Assembly (NCBI RefSeq): GCF_003672135.1
Contig: NC_039511.1
Span: 2,754,464 to 2,818,463, forward strand
Reading direction: 5' to 3'
From: Ooceraea biroi
Lineage: Eukaryota; Arthropoda; Insecta; Hymenoptera; Formicidae
DNA length: 64,000 bases
The position numbers were made by a program, and so were the translations under genes. The notes beneath the pieces were generated by a model. It was not told the DNA's origin and did not search any database. It saw nothing but the letters and a program-made list of their open reading frames with translations. Positions 63,967 to 64,000 of this stretch are shown here, piece after piece; the stretch's first letter is position 1, and each line of letters begins with the position of its first letter.

Positions 63967-64000
63967 GGGGGGAGCCTGCTTTAGAACGTTGAAAATAAGG
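63967..64000. mobile_element. TTAA-flanked hairpin MITE, copy 3, cut by window end
   Basis: TTAA at 63963-63966 is followed by GGGGGGAGCCTGCTTTAGAA and onward, matching the first 34 bases of the other two copies apart from one substitution (AACGTTG against AACGCTG). The right-arm version reads the same, so the orientation cannot be told. Confidence 0.85.

Overview
This window looks like nuclear DNA from an insect, most likely a hymenopteran and plausibly an ant. The reasons are abundant CpG-rich stretches alternating with AT-rich ones, long gene-poor tracts, mariner elements, foldback MITEs, and a small LTR-type element in tandem, a type that I recall being reported from ants. No complete multi-exon gene could be recognised. 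Almost every long open frame is low-complexity or lies opposite another frame. The content that can be supported is transposable elements, tandem repeats and two assembly gaps.

Layout. The two runs of exactly 100 N (17131-17230 and 29810-29909) split the window into contig A (1-17130), contig B (17231-29809) and contig C (29910-64000). Contig A has a foldback MITE (4066-4896), long unique DNA, a tandem LTR array (11271-13497) and 3.6 kb of unique flank. Contig B starts inside a broken mariner copy, carries a foldback MITE (24499-25322) and ends soon after a nearly intact mariner (28353-29637). Contig C opens inside a longer version of the same LTR array (to 35802). It then repeats contig A's 3.6 kb flank almost base for base (35803-39440). 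After that come a TTAA-flanked hairpin MITE (43500-44218), a second copy of contig B's MITE (47045-47816), an AT-rich island (50482-51142) and a decayed mariner (51908-53203). These are followed by two weak coding candidates on the minus strand (53664-54656), a second hairpin MITE (61109-61828) and the start of a third at the window edge (63967).

Two points matter most. First, 11.85-17.13 kb and 34.16-39.44 kb appear to be the same locus assembled twice. The unique part differs only by seven single-base indels and no substitution that I could find, so contig B is probably misplaced between overlapping contigs. Second, the array consists of 182-bp direct repeats (TG...CA, with a 7-bp inverted end) alternating with ~300-340-bp internal segments that contain 36-bp minisatellites. 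A 4-bp direct repeat (CACG) borders the whole array. This fits one insertion of a terminal-repeat retrotransposon in miniature (TRIM) that then expanded by recombination between its terminal repeats.
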